A stretch of 64,000 nt of DNA from Leisingera sp. S132 (GTDB taxonomy: Bacteria; Pseudomonadota; Alphaproteobacteria; Rhodobacterales; Rhodobacteraceae): contig NZ_CP083553.1 in the NCBI RefSeq assembly GCF_025144465.1, forward strand, positions 2,850,001 to 2,914,000, read 5' to 3'. Position 1 is the stretch's first letter. Each line of letters begins with the position of its first letter. A program made the position numbers and the translations under genes. Positions 9,004 through 16,696 of this stretch are shown here, in pieces. The notes under the pieces were generated by a model. The model was not told where the DNA came from. It did no database searches and worked only from the letters and a program-made list of their open reading frames with translations.

Positions 9004-9429
9004 ATGAAAGTGACTCAATACTACCCGGTGCTGCAAACAAGCGACGTCGCGGGCACCGCCGCATTCTACCAAACCCACTTTGGCTTCCGGCCGGCATTCG
9101 AGGCAGACTGGTACGTGCATCTGCAGTCCTGCACCGACCCGGCGGTGAACCTGGCAATCCTGGATGACTCGCACCCCACGATCCCAGAGGCCGGGCGCGG
9201 CAGCAGTGCCGGTGTCATCCTGAACTTCGAGGTAGAGGACGCCGCAGCTGAATACACCCGGCTAACCGGCGCTGGCCTGCCGATACTGAAACCGCTTGTG
9301 GACGAGGACTTCGGGCAGCGCCATTTCATCACGGCGGACCCGAACGGCGTGCTGATCGATGTTATCACCCCGATCCCGCCCAGCGCAGCCTTCGCGGCCC
9401 AATACGCCGAAGACGCCCTGCCCGGCTGA
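9004..9429 (+). CDS. VOC-family (glyoxalase/bleomycin resistance-like) protein
   Basis: A 141-residue single VOC domain with paired beta-alpha-beta-beta-beta modules: [22 protein letters not shown] at the start and [21 protein letters not shown] near the end. VOC proteins act as metal-dependent lyases, dioxygenases or drug-binding proteins; the substrate cannot be told. The ATG at 9004 follows a GAGGTG ribosome binding site, and an in-frame upstream extension to 8824 would run through the operators and the opposing gene. Divergence from a TetR regulator suggests induction by the compound the regulator senses. Confidence 0.88.
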   Translation: MKVTQYYPVLQTSDVAGTAAFYQTHFGFRPAFEADWYVHLQSCTDPAVNLAILDDSHPTIPEAGRGSSAGVILNFEVEDAAAEYTRLTGAGLPILKPLVDEDFGQRHFITADPNGVLIDVITPIPPSAAFAAQYAEDALPG

Positions 9430-9566
9430 GCCCCGGGCACTGGCGGGCCGCCGGTCAAGGCGGACCGCCCTCCGGTCCGTAGAAATACGCAGCCCTCTCC
9501 GTATTCATTGACTCTGCACCGCCCGGGCGCCAGAACTCAGCGCAACCGGCATAATGGGAGATCTCC

Positions 9567-10292
9567 ATGAAAAAGGTATATTCCAGCGCCGCTGAAGCGC
9601 TCGACGGGCTGCTTCACGACGGCATGTTCATCGCCGCGGGCGGCTTTGGCCTCTGCGGCATCCCCGAGCTGCTGTTGCAGGCGATCAAGGACGCGGGCAC
9701 CAAGGACCTGACCTTTGCCTCCAACAACGCGGGCGTTGATGATTTTGGCATCGGCATCCTGCTGCAGACCCGGCAGGTGAAGAAGATGATCTCCTCCTAC
9801 GTGGGGGAAAACGCCGAGTTCATGCGCCAGTACCTGTCGGGCGAGCTGGAACTGGAGTTCAACCCGCAGGGCACCCTGGCGGAGCGCATGCGCGCCGGCG
9901 GCGCGGGCATCCCGGGCTTTTTCACCAAGACCGGCGTTGGCACCGTGATTGCCGAGGGCAAGATGGAGAAGCAGTTCCCCACCGGGCCGGACGGCGCGAT
10001 GGAGGACTACATCATGGAGGAAGGCATCTTTGCCGACCTCGCCATCATCAAGGCCTGGAAAGCGGATGAGACCGGCAACCTGGTGTTCCGCAAGACCGCC
10101 CGCAACTTTAACGCGCCGGCCGCGACCTGCGGCAAGGTCTGCGTGGTCGAGGTTGAAGAGATCGTGCCCACCGGCTCGCTGGACCCGGATGCGATCCACC
10201 TGCCCGGCATCTATGTGCACCGCATCATCAAGGGCGACCACGAGAAACGCATCGAACAGCGCACCGTCCGTCAGAAGAAGGAGCAAGCCTAA
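9567..10292 (+). CDS. scoA: 3-oxoacid CoA-transferase subunit A
   Basis: Alpha subunit of a class I CoA-transferase, probably succinyl-CoA:3-ketoacid CoA-transferase, which activates acetoacetate for ketone-body or polyhydroxybutyrate breakdown. The 241-residue length is normal. The CoA-transferase signature [13 protein letters not shown] is at about residues 24-36, followed by a conserved [11 protein letters not shown] block. The ribosome binding site GGGAGA precedes the ATG. The stop and the scoB start overlap (TAATG), so the subunits are translationally coupled. Confidence 0.95.
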   Translation: MKKVYSSAAEALDGLLHDGMFIAAGGFGLCGIPELLLQAIKDAGTKDLTFASNNAGVDDFGIGILLQTRQVKKMISSYVGENAEFMRQYLSGELELEFNPQGTLAERMRAGGAGIPGFFTKTGVGTVIAEGKMEKQFPTGPDGAMEDYIMEEGIFADLAIIKAWKADETGNLVFRKTARNFNAPAATCGKVCVVEVEEIVPTGSLDPDAIHLPGIYVHRIIKGDHEKRIEQRTVRQKKEQA

Positions 10293-10921
10293 TGCCTTGG
10301 GACCGCAATCAGATGGCGGCACGCGCCGCGCAGGAACTGCAGGACGGCTGGTATGTGAACCTTGGCATCGGCATCCCCACGCTGGTCTCCAACTACATCC
10401 CCGAGGGTGTGGAAGTGACCCTGCAGTCGGAAAACGGCATGCTGGGCATGGGCCCCTTCCCGATTGAGGGCGAAGAGGATGCCGACCTGATCAACGCCGG
10501 CAAGCAGACCATCACCGAACTGCCGCAGACCGCCTATTTCGACAGCGCGCAATCGTTTGCGATGATCCGCGGCGGCAAGATCGCGATGGCGATCCTGGGC
10601 GCGATGGAAGTGGCCGAGAACGGCGACCTGGCGAACTGGATGATCCCCGGCAAGCTGGTCAAGGGCATGGGCGGCGCCATGGACCTGGTGGCCGGCGTCG
10701 GCCGCGTGGTGGTGGTGATGGATCACGCCAACAAGCATGGCGACAGCAAGGTGCTGAAGGAATGCACCCTGCCGCTGACCGGCCGCGGCGTGGTCGACCG
10801 CATCATCACCAACCTCGGCGTGCTGGATGTGGTCGAGGGCGGCTTGAAAATCGTGGAATGCGCCGAGGGCGTCAGCGAAGACGAGCTGCGTGCAGCCACC
10901 GAAGCCACCATCGTGGACTGA
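10292..10921 (+). CDS. scoB: 3-oxoacid CoA-transferase subunit B
   Basis: Beta subunit of the CoA-transferase, carrying the catalytic glutamate. The 209-residue protein has the signature [12 protein letters not shown], in which Glu47 forms the CoA thioester intermediate. The N-terminal [13 protein letters not shown] and the central [14 protein letters not shown] block are characteristic of bacterial SCOT beta subunits. Its start overlaps the scoA stop by one base. Confidence 0.95.
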   Translation: MPWDRNQMAARAAQELQDGWYVNLGIGIPTLVSNYIPEGVEVTLQSENGMLGMGPFPIEGEEDADLINAGKQTITELPQTAYFDSAQSFAMIRGGKIAMAILGAMEVAENGDLANWMIPGKLVKGMGGAMDLVAGVGRVVVVMDHANKHGDSKVLKECTLPLTGRGVVDRIITNLGVLDVVEGGLKIVECAEGVSEDELRAATEATIVD

Positions 10922-10978
10922 CGCGGCGCTGCTGCCGCGAACATAGCCAAACGCCTGCCTCTGCCGTAGGCCTTCGAG

Positions 10979-11010
10979 CCGCCGGGGCGCATCTGCCTGG
11001 GCGGTTTTTT
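10979..11010 (+). terminator. Probable terminator of scoAB
   Basis: CCGCC (10979-10983) pairs with GGCGG (11000-11004) and is followed directly by TTTTTT and a further T-rich run. The loop is long (16 bases), which lowers confidence, but position 58 bases after scoB fits. Confidence 0.5.
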
Positions 11011-11111
11011 CTTTTCTGCGGGTCTCTGTTGTTCCGGTCTTTCCGTTCGGTTCTGCGCTGTGTCCCAGTTAAGGGGGCGCCGCCGCCGGATGGAGTTGGA
11101 CAGACCCCGCC

Positions 11112-11153
11112 GGGGGCCTGCTCGGACAGGATATCCTGGACGACCCCCTTTTT
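11112..11153 (+). terminator. Terminator-like hairpin containing a 12-bp palindrome
   Basis: GGGGG (11112-11116) pairs with CCCCC (11144-11148), followed by TTTTT. Inside lies the perfect palindrome CAGGATATCCTG (11127-11138). The outer stem plus T-run looks like a rho-independent terminator on the plus strand; the inner palindrome could also be a protein-binding site. Confidence 0.45.
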
Positions 11154-11410
11154 GTCAGGGCCGGTCTCCGGGGTGTCGCGCAGGCAGCCCAAAGATGCCT
11201 GCGCCTCGTATCATGGCCCATGCGCGGAGCCATGGCGGGGGATCGCGATCATCCGGGAGTATGGCAGAGGGGCATGAGGATTGCGTGAAGGGGGCGTACG
11301 GTGGGTACGCAACACCCTTTGCCTGGGACAAGCAGCACAGCCCCGCCGGGCGAACACCTGCCCGGGCTCGCCGTCCCAGCCACGATCCGGTTGAGCCGCC
11401 GGTTGCAGCG

Positions 11411-12223
11411 TTAGTTCTGCATCCGGAAGACGCAGCCGTCAGACAGGAACATCTGCGGTGTGGTGCACAATCCGCGCGCCACCTGATAGGCGGCCAGCAC
11501 CTTGGGCACGTAATCGCGCGTCTCGGCATAGGGCGGCACGCCCTTGTGGCTCCGCACCGCGCCCTCGCCTGCGTTGTAGCCCGCCAGCACCAGCATCGGA
11601 TCGCCCCCGAACTCCTTCATCAGCCAATCCAGATAGCGGACGCCGCCGGAAATGTTCTGCTTGGCCTCCAGCGCATCGCTGACCCCGAACCGCGCGGCGG
11701 TGTCCGGCATCAGCTGCATCAGCCCCTGCGCCCCGGCAGAGCTGACCGCATCAGGTTTACCGGCGGATTCGACGGCAATCACTGCAAGAACCAAGGCCGG
11801 AGAGACCTGGGTGCCGGCGCTTTCGGTCAGAATCTGCACGCCGCGCTCCTGTACGATGTCCTGCATCAGCTGCAGCCGCGGGGCTGCCAGCCCCTTGGCG
11901 CCTTTGAGGGCCTGCATGGCATCGTCCAGCCTGCCCGGCCCGGCCCCCTCTAGCCCCGGCGCAACCTTGTCCCAGAACCAGGTGTAGCGCCCGGCAGACG
12001 GCGCGGCGGGTTGCCCGGCGGCGGGCGCGGCCGGGGCTGCTGTGTCCGCCTCCGGCTCGGGCGCGGGCTCGATCTGCACGGTGATGCGCTTGCCGGACCC
12101 CGGTGCGGGCGGTTTGACCCGCTTTGCTTCGAACGCGGGAAAGGGCTTGGGCGCCTCCTGCCCCGCCGCCGTCAGGGGCAAGGCGCACAGGGCTGCCGAC
12201 AAAATTGCGTTTCGCACGGACAT
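11411..12223 (-). CDS. Lytic transglycosylase (SLT-type)
   Basis: Predicted periplasmic murein-cleaving enzyme of 270 residues. A signal peptide (about 1-21, cleaved near TAAGQ) is followed by a Pro/Ala-rich linker (about 35-78) and an SLT domain (about 140-260). The catalytic glutamate is Glu152 in AVIAVESAGKP, with the typical SSAGAQGLMQLMPDTA and YNAGEGAV motifs after it. Two Cys residues near the C terminus may form a disulfide. It lies next to the tad locus on the opposite strand; local wall opening for the pilus is possible but not shown. Confidence 0.92.
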   Translation of the reverse strand: MSVRNAILSAALCALPLTAAGQEAPKPFPAFEAKRVKPPAPGSGKRITVQIEPAPEPEADTAAPAAPAAGQPAAPSAGRYTWFWDKVAPGLEGAGPGRLDDAMQALKGAKGLAAPRLQLMQDIVQERGVQILTESAGTQVSPALVLAVIAVESAGKPDAVSSAGAQGLMQLMPDTAARFGVSDALEAKQNISGGVRYLDWLMKEFGGDPMLVLAGYNAGEGAVRSHKGVPPYAETRDYVPKVLAAYQVARGLCTTPQMFLSDGCVFRMQN

Positions 12224-12580
12224 TGCTCTGCCTGCCGTTGGTTTTTATCGCCCGAGACTCGGAAAAGCGGCGGGCGAATACCAGCTTTTCCGCCCCGGAA
12301 TCTGGCGTAATCGCCATATTTGCCCCCAACTGGCGCGAAAATACCACGGGAGTCCCGCTGGTAATGATTTTTTAACCCCGCAAAAACAGCAAGTTACGGG
12401 AGATATTGTTGAAAAGTTAAAATTGGGCAGCGTTTTGCGGCTTTCAGCCCAAATCCTGCCACGCTGCACTGGCTATATGTACTCATCCAAGCCGGACAGG
12501 AACCAAAGCTGGTGAGAGAGCAGGTTCCAGAGCGACGGCGGGATGAACCAAATTCTGAGATCCTTTGGAGGGACCAAACT
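12224..12580. other. Divergent promoter region and flp leader
   Basis: 357 bases between the divergent lytic transglycosylase and first pilin genes. The middle is A+T-rich (around 12360-12420) compared with its surroundings, which suggests promoter DNA. A 6-bp inverted repeat GGAACC/GGTTCC (12499-12504 and 12523-12528) lies in the likely flp leader. The flp ribosome binding site GGAGGGA ends seven bases before the ATG. No full CtrA box was found here, only half sites. Confidence 0.45.
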
Positions 12581-12790
12581 ATGATCAAGTTCATCAAAAA
12601 CTTCCGCAAAGACGAAGACGGCGCCGTGACTGTTGACTGGGTCGTTCTGACCGCAGCTGTTGCCGCTCTGGCTGGCGTTGCATACACCTCGATCAGCGAT
12701 GGCATCGACACCGTTGCAACCAACACCGGCACCTTCCTGACCGCAACTGGCGGCACCATCGATCAGACCGGTCTGGACCTGAGCCAGTAA
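12581..12790 (+). CDS. Flp-family type IVb pilin (first copy)
   Basis: Likely the major subunit of the Tad pilus: a 69-residue prepilin with a short charged leader (MIKFIKNFRKDEDG), then the hydrophobic assembly helix AVTVDWVVLTAAVAALAGVAY. Cleavage by the prepilin peptidase is expected between Gly14 and Ala15. The mature +5/+6 residues are Asp-Trp rather than the usual Glu-Tyr of Flp pilins. An upstream in-frame ATG at 12512 adds 23 residues but has no good ribosome binding site, whereas GGAGGGA precedes 12581. Confidence 0.93.
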   Translation: MIKFIKNFRKDEDGAVTVDWVVLTAAVAALAGVAYTSISDGIDTVATNTGTFLTATGGTIDQTGLDLSQ

Positions 12791-12838
12791 TTCCAGGCTA
12801 ACTGAAAAGTTACCTGCTCGGATATGCCAGTTGGCCAA

Positions 12839-12867
12839 GGGCCGCGCCTTGGAAAAAGGCGCGGCCC
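12839..12867 (+). other. Strong RNA hairpin between the two pilin genes
   Basis: A 12-bp perfect stem, GGGCCGCGCCTT paired with AAGGCGCGGCCC, around a five-base loop. There is no T-run, so it is unlikely to be a simple terminator. Hairpins in this place typically protect the upstream pilin mRNA from 3' exonucleases and give more pilin than downstream products. Confidence 0.7.
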
Positions 12868-12907
12868 ATATGCCGTAGAAATCAATACACCCAGGGGAGG
12901 AACACCC

Positions 12908-13120
12908 ATGAAGACCATGCTTTCAAGGTTCCTGTCTGACGAGCACGGTGCGGTCACAGTTGATTGGGTTGTTCTGACAGCATCAGTGGTTGGCCTGGGC
13001 GCGATGGCAGTGCTGTCGGTAACCGACGGTGTCAGATCGCTCCGCGTTGGAACAGGAGCGTATCTGGAGGCAACGGCCGCCAACGCCAAGACAGTCTATG
13101 ACGCGCAACTGCAGCAGTAA
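12908..13120 (+). CDS. Flp-family type IVb pilin (second copy)
   Basis: A 70-residue prepilin related to the first copy: leader MKTMLSRFLSDEHG, then AVTVDWVVLTASVVGLGAMAV. The cleavage site is again Gly-Ala with Asp-Trp at mature positions 5 and 6. The C-terminal half differs from copy one (no Thr/Gly-rich end), so the two may be major and minor subunits rather than simple duplicates. The ATG at 12908 follows GGGAGG; the longer frame from 12824 runs through the hairpin. Confidence 0.92.
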   Translation: MKTMLSRFLSDEHGAVTVDWVVLTASVVGLGAMAVLSVTDGVRSLRVGTGAYLEATAANAKTVYDAQLQQ

Positions 13121-13158
13121 CTGTACACCACTCCCGGTTTGCACAGGTCTCGATAAAA

Positions 13159-13178
13159 CAGCCGGATGTCACCGGCTG
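13159..13178 (+). other. Hairpin after the second pilin gene
   Basis: CAGCCGG and CCGGCTG (7 bp) pair around a six-base loop, 38 bases after the pilin stop. No T-run follows. It is likely an mRNA-stabilising or partial terminator structure. Confidence 0.4.
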
Positions 13179-13243
13179 TACGTATCAGTAATTCAGTTCC
13201 TTGCCAAAAATACACTTGGCAGCAGCACAGAAGGAAATCCCCC

Positions 13244-14101
13244 ATGCGGCTCGTATTCGGTATGGTCCTGATTGTCGGTCTCGCTCTTGCCGGCGGTGCA
13301 GTCATGATGGCAAAAAAATATGTAAGTTCCTACCAGAACGCTCTGGCCCAGGAACGCGCGGCCCGGGTGGAAAACATTCCCACTGTCGACATCTTTGTAG
13401 CGACGGACACTCTGAAATACGGCCACCGCCTGACCAAGGAAAGCGTGCGTCAGGTCCGCTGGCCCAAGGAAAGCCTGCCGGAAGGCGTCTTCACCAGCCT
13501 TGAAGCGCTGTTCCCGCCGGGATCGGACGACACGCCCCGCGTGATTCTGCGCACCATGGAGAAGAACGAGGCGATCATGGCCAGCAAGGTCACCCTGCCC
13601 GGGGAAGACGCGGGCATCACCTCGCGGCTGGAACGCGGCATGCGTGCCTTTGCAATCCGTGTGGATGTGTCCTCTGGCGTGTCCGGCTTCCTGCGCCCCG
13701 GCGACAAGGTTGATATCTACTGGTCCGGCCAGGTGCGTCAGGCCGGCGCCACACAGGGTGACTTTACCCGGCTGATCGAGACCAATGTGGAACTGATCGC
13801 GGTGGACCAGAAGGCCAGCAACGATATCGATGGGGCCGTCATTGCCCGTACCGTCACAGTTGCAGCGCGGCCCGAACAAGTTGCCGCCCTGGCCCAGGCG
13901 CAGAGCACCGGCAAGCTGACGCTGGCGCTGGTGGGTGCAGGCGATGACAGCATTGCCTCGGTCATCGAAGTGGACCAGCGCAAGCTTCTGGGCCTTGGCG
14001 CAATCGAAGCACCGCAGGAGGTTGAACGGGAACAAGTCTGCACCATCCGCACCCGCCGCGGCGCAGAAGTTGTGGCCATTCCGATCCCCTGCACCAACTG
14101 A
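13244..14101 (+). CDS. cpaB: Flp pilus assembly protein CpaB/RcpC
   Basis: Periplasmic protein of the Tad secretion system that associates with the outer-membrane secretin. The 285-residue product has an N-terminal membrane anchor (about residues 4-22) and a SAF-like domain beginning with VDIFVATDTLKYGHRLTKESVRQVRWP. A conserved RAFAIRVDVSSGVSGFLRPGD block follows at about residue 130. The ATG at 13244 with AAGGA upstream is preferred over 13166, whose extension is not conserved-looking. It lies third in the tad operon. Confidence 0.93.
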   Translation: MRLVFGMVLIVGLALAGGAVMMAKKYVSSYQNALAQERAARVENIPTVDIFVATDTLKYGHRLTKESVRQVRWPKESLPEGVFTSLEALFPPGSDDTPRVILRTMEKNEAIMASKVTLPGEDAGITSRLERGMRAFAIRVDVSSGVSGFLRPGDKVDIYWSGQVRQAGATQGDFTRLIETNVELIAVDQKASNDIDGAVIARTVTVAARPEQVAALAQAQSTGKLTLALVGAGDDSIASVIEVDQRKLLGLGAIEAPQEVEREQVCTIRTRRGAEVVAIPIPCTN

Positions 14102-14132
14102 GATTTCCGTTCCATTACAGGAAATTACAAGC

Positions 14133-14165
14133 TTCAGCCGCGCCTCCTCCCGGAGCGCGGCTGAA
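14133..14165 (+). other. Hairpin between cpaB and cpaC
   Basis: TTCAGCCGCGC (14133-14143) pairs perfectly with GCGCGGCTGAA (14155-14165). No clean T-run follows, only mixed T-rich sequence. It may attenuate transcription into cpaC or stabilise the upstream mRNA. Confidence 0.5.
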
Positions 14166-14315
14166 TTGCCTGTTGCTTAGGCCCCACATGCCGCGCTGCT
14201 TAAGAAAGGCTTCGAAGCCATTGATTCTTGCAATAATTCGGGAACTGTCCCACAGTGCCGGAAAGAGCGGGCATAAAGACCCGAATAATGAGGCGTGATC
14301 GGAAAGGCAGGTCAC

Positions 14316-15707
14316 ATGACAATTCGTAGGTTCGTTGCGGCGGCCCTTTTGGGTCTATCGTTTATTGGCATACCAGGTGCGGATGGGGCATCGGCACAAT
14401 CCTTGCGGGTGGTGAAAAAAGGCACGGCGGCGACGCTGGATGTGCCCATGAACCGCGCCGTGGTGGTTGAAAGCGAAACCCCCTTTGCGGAACTCAGCAT
14501 CGCGAATCCGGGCATCGCGGACATCTCGTCCCTGTCCGACCGCACTATTTATGTGCTGGGCAAATCCCCGGGTCTGACCACATTGACGCTGCTTGACGGG
14601 GCCGGCCAGCTGATCACAAACGTGGAAGTGCGGGTGGCTGCGGATGTGACCGAGTTCAAGGAGCGCCTGCGCCAGATCCTGCCGAACGAGACAATCGAAG
14701 TGCGCACTGCAAACGACGGCATCGTGCTGTCGGGCGTGGTGTCCAGCTCTGCCCGCCTGCAGCGGGCGCTGGACCTGGCGGAGCGCTATGCGCCTGAGCG
14801 TGTCAGCAACCTGATGTCGGTTGGCGGCATTCAGCAGGTCATGCTGGAAGTCCGATTCGCCGAGATGCAGCGGTCGGTGACCAAATCGCTGAGCGCGTCG
14901 CTGGCGACCGGTTCGAGCAACAAGGCAATTGAGACCGGCACCATGCTGCTTTCAGACAACGGCCTTAATTCAGAAACGATCGTACCCCAGACCGATATCC
15001 AGGGCGCATTCCTGTTTGATTTCGGTGTTGGCAATGCCCGCGTGCGCCTGCTGCTGGAAGCACTGGAGCGCAAGGGGCTGGTCCGCACCCTGGCCGAGCC
15101 GAACCTTTCGGCCCTGTCCGGGCAGGAAGCGAACTTCCTGGCAGGCGGCGAATACCCCGTCCCCACCACCGGGAACGAAGGGGAAATCAGCATTGAATAC
15201 AAGCCCTTCGGCATCGAGCTAAGCTTCATCCCCCGCGTTGTCGACGGCGATCTGATCAACCTTGAACTGGTGGCGGCAGTGTCCGCACTGGACCCGAGCA
15301 ACGGCTTCACCCTGAACAACCTGACTGTCAGCGCCTTCACCCGCCGTGAAGCCTCGACCACGGTTGAGCTGCGGGATGGTGAAAGCTTTGCCATTGCCGG
15401 CCTGATCGAAGACAACTTCCTCGACAACAACGCACAGGTGCCCTGGCTGGGTGACGTGCCGATCCTCGGCGCCCTGTTCCGCAGCTCCGATTTCCAGCAT
15501 TCGCAATCGGAGCTGGTTATCATTGTCAGCGCGCATCTGGTCACCCCGACCCGCGGCGAGGCTTTGGTGCTGCCGACCGACCGGGTGAAGGCGCCCAGCG
15601 AAGGGGAGCTGTTCCTGTTCGGCAAGACGGAGCGCAATGCAAAAGGCGCCGCTGCAGAGGTTGCGCGTCAGGACTTCAACGGCTCCTACGGCTACGTGCT
15701 GGACTAA
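14316..15707 (+). CDS. cpaC: Tad pilus outer-membrane secretin CpaC/RcpA
   Basis: Forms the outer-membrane channel of the Tad pilus. The product is 463 residues, with a signal peptide cleaved near GADGASA. An N-terminal pilus-assembly/BON-type region (SLRVVKKGTAATLDVPMNRAVVVE...) precedes the secretin core with VMLEVRFAEMQRS, LVRTLAEPNLSALSGQEANFLAGGEYPVP and a C-terminal QVPWLGDVPILGALFRS block. The ATG at 14316, after GGAAAGG, is chosen over one at 14295. It is followed closely by an OmpA-type lipoprotein gene. Confidence 0.95.
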   Translation: MTIRRFVAAALLGLSFIGIPGADGASAQSLRVVKKGTAATLDVPMNRAVVVESETPFAELSIANPGIADISSLSDRTIYVLGKSPGLTTLTLLDGAGQLITNVEVRVAADVTEFKERLRQILPNETIEVRTANDGIVLSGVVSSSARLQRALDLAERYAPERVSNLMSVGGIQQVMLEVRFAEMQRSVTKSLSASLATGSSNKAIETGTMLLSDNGLNSETIVPQTDIQGAFLFDFGVGNARVRLLLEALERKGLVRTLAEPNLSALSGQEANFLAGGEYPVPTTGNEGEISIEYKPFGIELSFIPRVVDGDLINLELVAAVSALDPSNGFTLNNLTVSAFTRREASTTVELRDGESFAIAGLIEDNFLDNNAQVPWLGDVPILGALFRSSDFQHSQSELVIIVSAHLVTPTRGEALVLPTDRVKAPSEGELFLFGKTERNAKGAAAEVARQDFNGSYGYVLD

Positions 15708-15725
15708 GCAGAGGGAATTGAGCGG

Positions 15726-16346
15726 ATGATCAGAAAAATCGCCTGGGCCGGCCTGATGCTGAGTGCCGCAGCCTGCACTGACGCCACGGGTTTCAGCGCA
15801 CAGCAGCAAAAGCATTTCGGTGACGCGGCCGCAACCAACGCCGCGGTCATGAAGGGCGACCGCAGCTATGCCATTCAGCTGGCCGGCCGGTTCGCCAAGG
15901 AAGTGCCTAACACCATCAATTTTGACTTCGACAGCGCACGCCTGGATCAGGACGCCCGCGCGGTGCTGGACCGGCAGGCGCATTGGATCAAGCAGTTCCC
16001 CGAAGTGCGGTTCCGGGTGTTCGGCCACACCGATGCGGTGGGCAGCAACGCCTACAACAAGTCGCTTGGCCTGCGCCGGGCGCGCGCGGCGGTCAACTAC
16101 CTGGTGTCGCGCGGCATCAGCCGCAACCGGCTTGAGGCGGTGGTCTCCTTTGGCGAGACGCAGCCGCTGATTCCGACGCCGGACCGCGAGCGCCGCAACC
16201 GCCGCACCGTGACCGAGGTCAGCGGCTTCCTGAAGCGGCACCCGACCCTGCTGGACGGCAAATACGCCAGGGTCATTTACCGCGAGTATATCGAAAGTGC
16301 TGTGCCGCCGACCACTCTGGCGGTCACATCGACCGACGAAGGTTAA
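15726..16346 (+). CDS. OmpA-family lipoprotein of the tad locus
   Basis: A 206-residue protein with a lipobox ending at Cys17 (LMLSAAAC) and a C-terminal OmpA/MotB-type peptidoglycan-binding domain (about 65-165). Key residues are present: NFDFDSARLDQDARAVLDRQ, VFGHTDAVGSNAYNKSLGLRRA, RNRRTVTEV. It sits where other tad loci carry cpaD/rcpB and likely ties the secretin complex to the outer membrane and cell wall. The role is inferred from place and domains. A strong terminator follows, so genes up to here form the first tad transcript. Confidence 0.9.
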   Translation: MIRKIAWAGLMLSAAACTDATGFSAQQQKHFGDAAATNAAVMKGDRSYAIQLAGRFAKEVPNTINFDFDSARLDQDARAVLDRQAHWIKQFPEVRFRVFGHTDAVGSNAYNKSLGLRRARAAVNYLVSRGISRNRLEAVVSFGETQPLIPTPDRERRNRRTVTEVSGFLKRHPTLLDGKYARVIYREYIESAVPPTTLAVTSTDEG

Positions 16347-16696
16347 TAAGGCGGGCCCTGGGATCAGGGCCCTTCTTCTTTTTGCACCGCCGGTTTTCCT
16401 GACATTGTTCCTGATCAGGCATGAGCCGCTGAAAGAGCGGCTCAAATTCAAGCGGGCCTAACGCAGTTCAGGGCAAAATCCGTCAAATCCAAGGCGTCAA
16501 AGCCGCTGATTTGCAGCGGGTCATACGCCGGAAATGCAGGATCGACAGGCCCTGCCCCTGGCGGTCCGCCGGTTACGAAGTAGTAACAATTCCCCATATT
16601 TGGGGATTTTTGGCCCCAATATCGCCTAGATTGCCGCCGACATTGTTTCCAAGAGGTGGACTGTGCGCAAAGCCCGGTCTGCCCAAGTGAACAAGG
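16347..16696. other. Intergenic region between the two halves of the tad locus
   Basis: No gene in 350 bases. After the terminator (own entry) come a hairpin GAGCCGCT-GAAAG-AGCGGCTC (16423-16443) and a short dyad CCCCA-TATT-TGGGG at about 16593-16606 followed by ATTTTT. The second half probably holds the promoter of cpaE, because the upstream transcript should stop at the terminator. Confidence 0.5.
16353..16384 (+). terminator. Rho-independent terminator after the OmpA lipoprotein gene
   Basis: GGGCCCTG (16353-16360) pairs perfectly with CAGGGCCC (16365-16372) around GGAT, and is followed by TTCTTCTTTTT. It begins six bases after the stop codon of the OmpA-type gene. Confidence 0.9.

Larger units (their letters stand above)
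10922..11410. other. Intergenic region with several palindromes between scoB and lytic transglycosylase
   Basis: No convincing gene in 489 bases between two convergent genes. It holds two terminator-like hairpins (separate entries), a 10-bp palindrome GATCGCGATC (11241-11250) and a hairpin GCGTAC-GGTGG-GTACGC (11294-11310). I looked for RNase P, tmRNA and SRP RNA core motifs on both strands and did not see them. A small RNA cannot be excluded. Confidence 0.5.

Noticed and set aside
11085-11400. RNase P RNA, tmRNA or SRP RNA in the scoB-lytic transglycosylase gap
   Set aside because: I looked for GAGGAAAGTCCGG-type, tmRNA tag and SRP GGAAGGAAGCAGCC cores on both strands and saw none.
12370-12425. 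CtrA site upstream of the first pilin gene
   Set aside because: Only single TTAA half sites with mismatched partners are present. No full TTAA-N7-TTAA was found.
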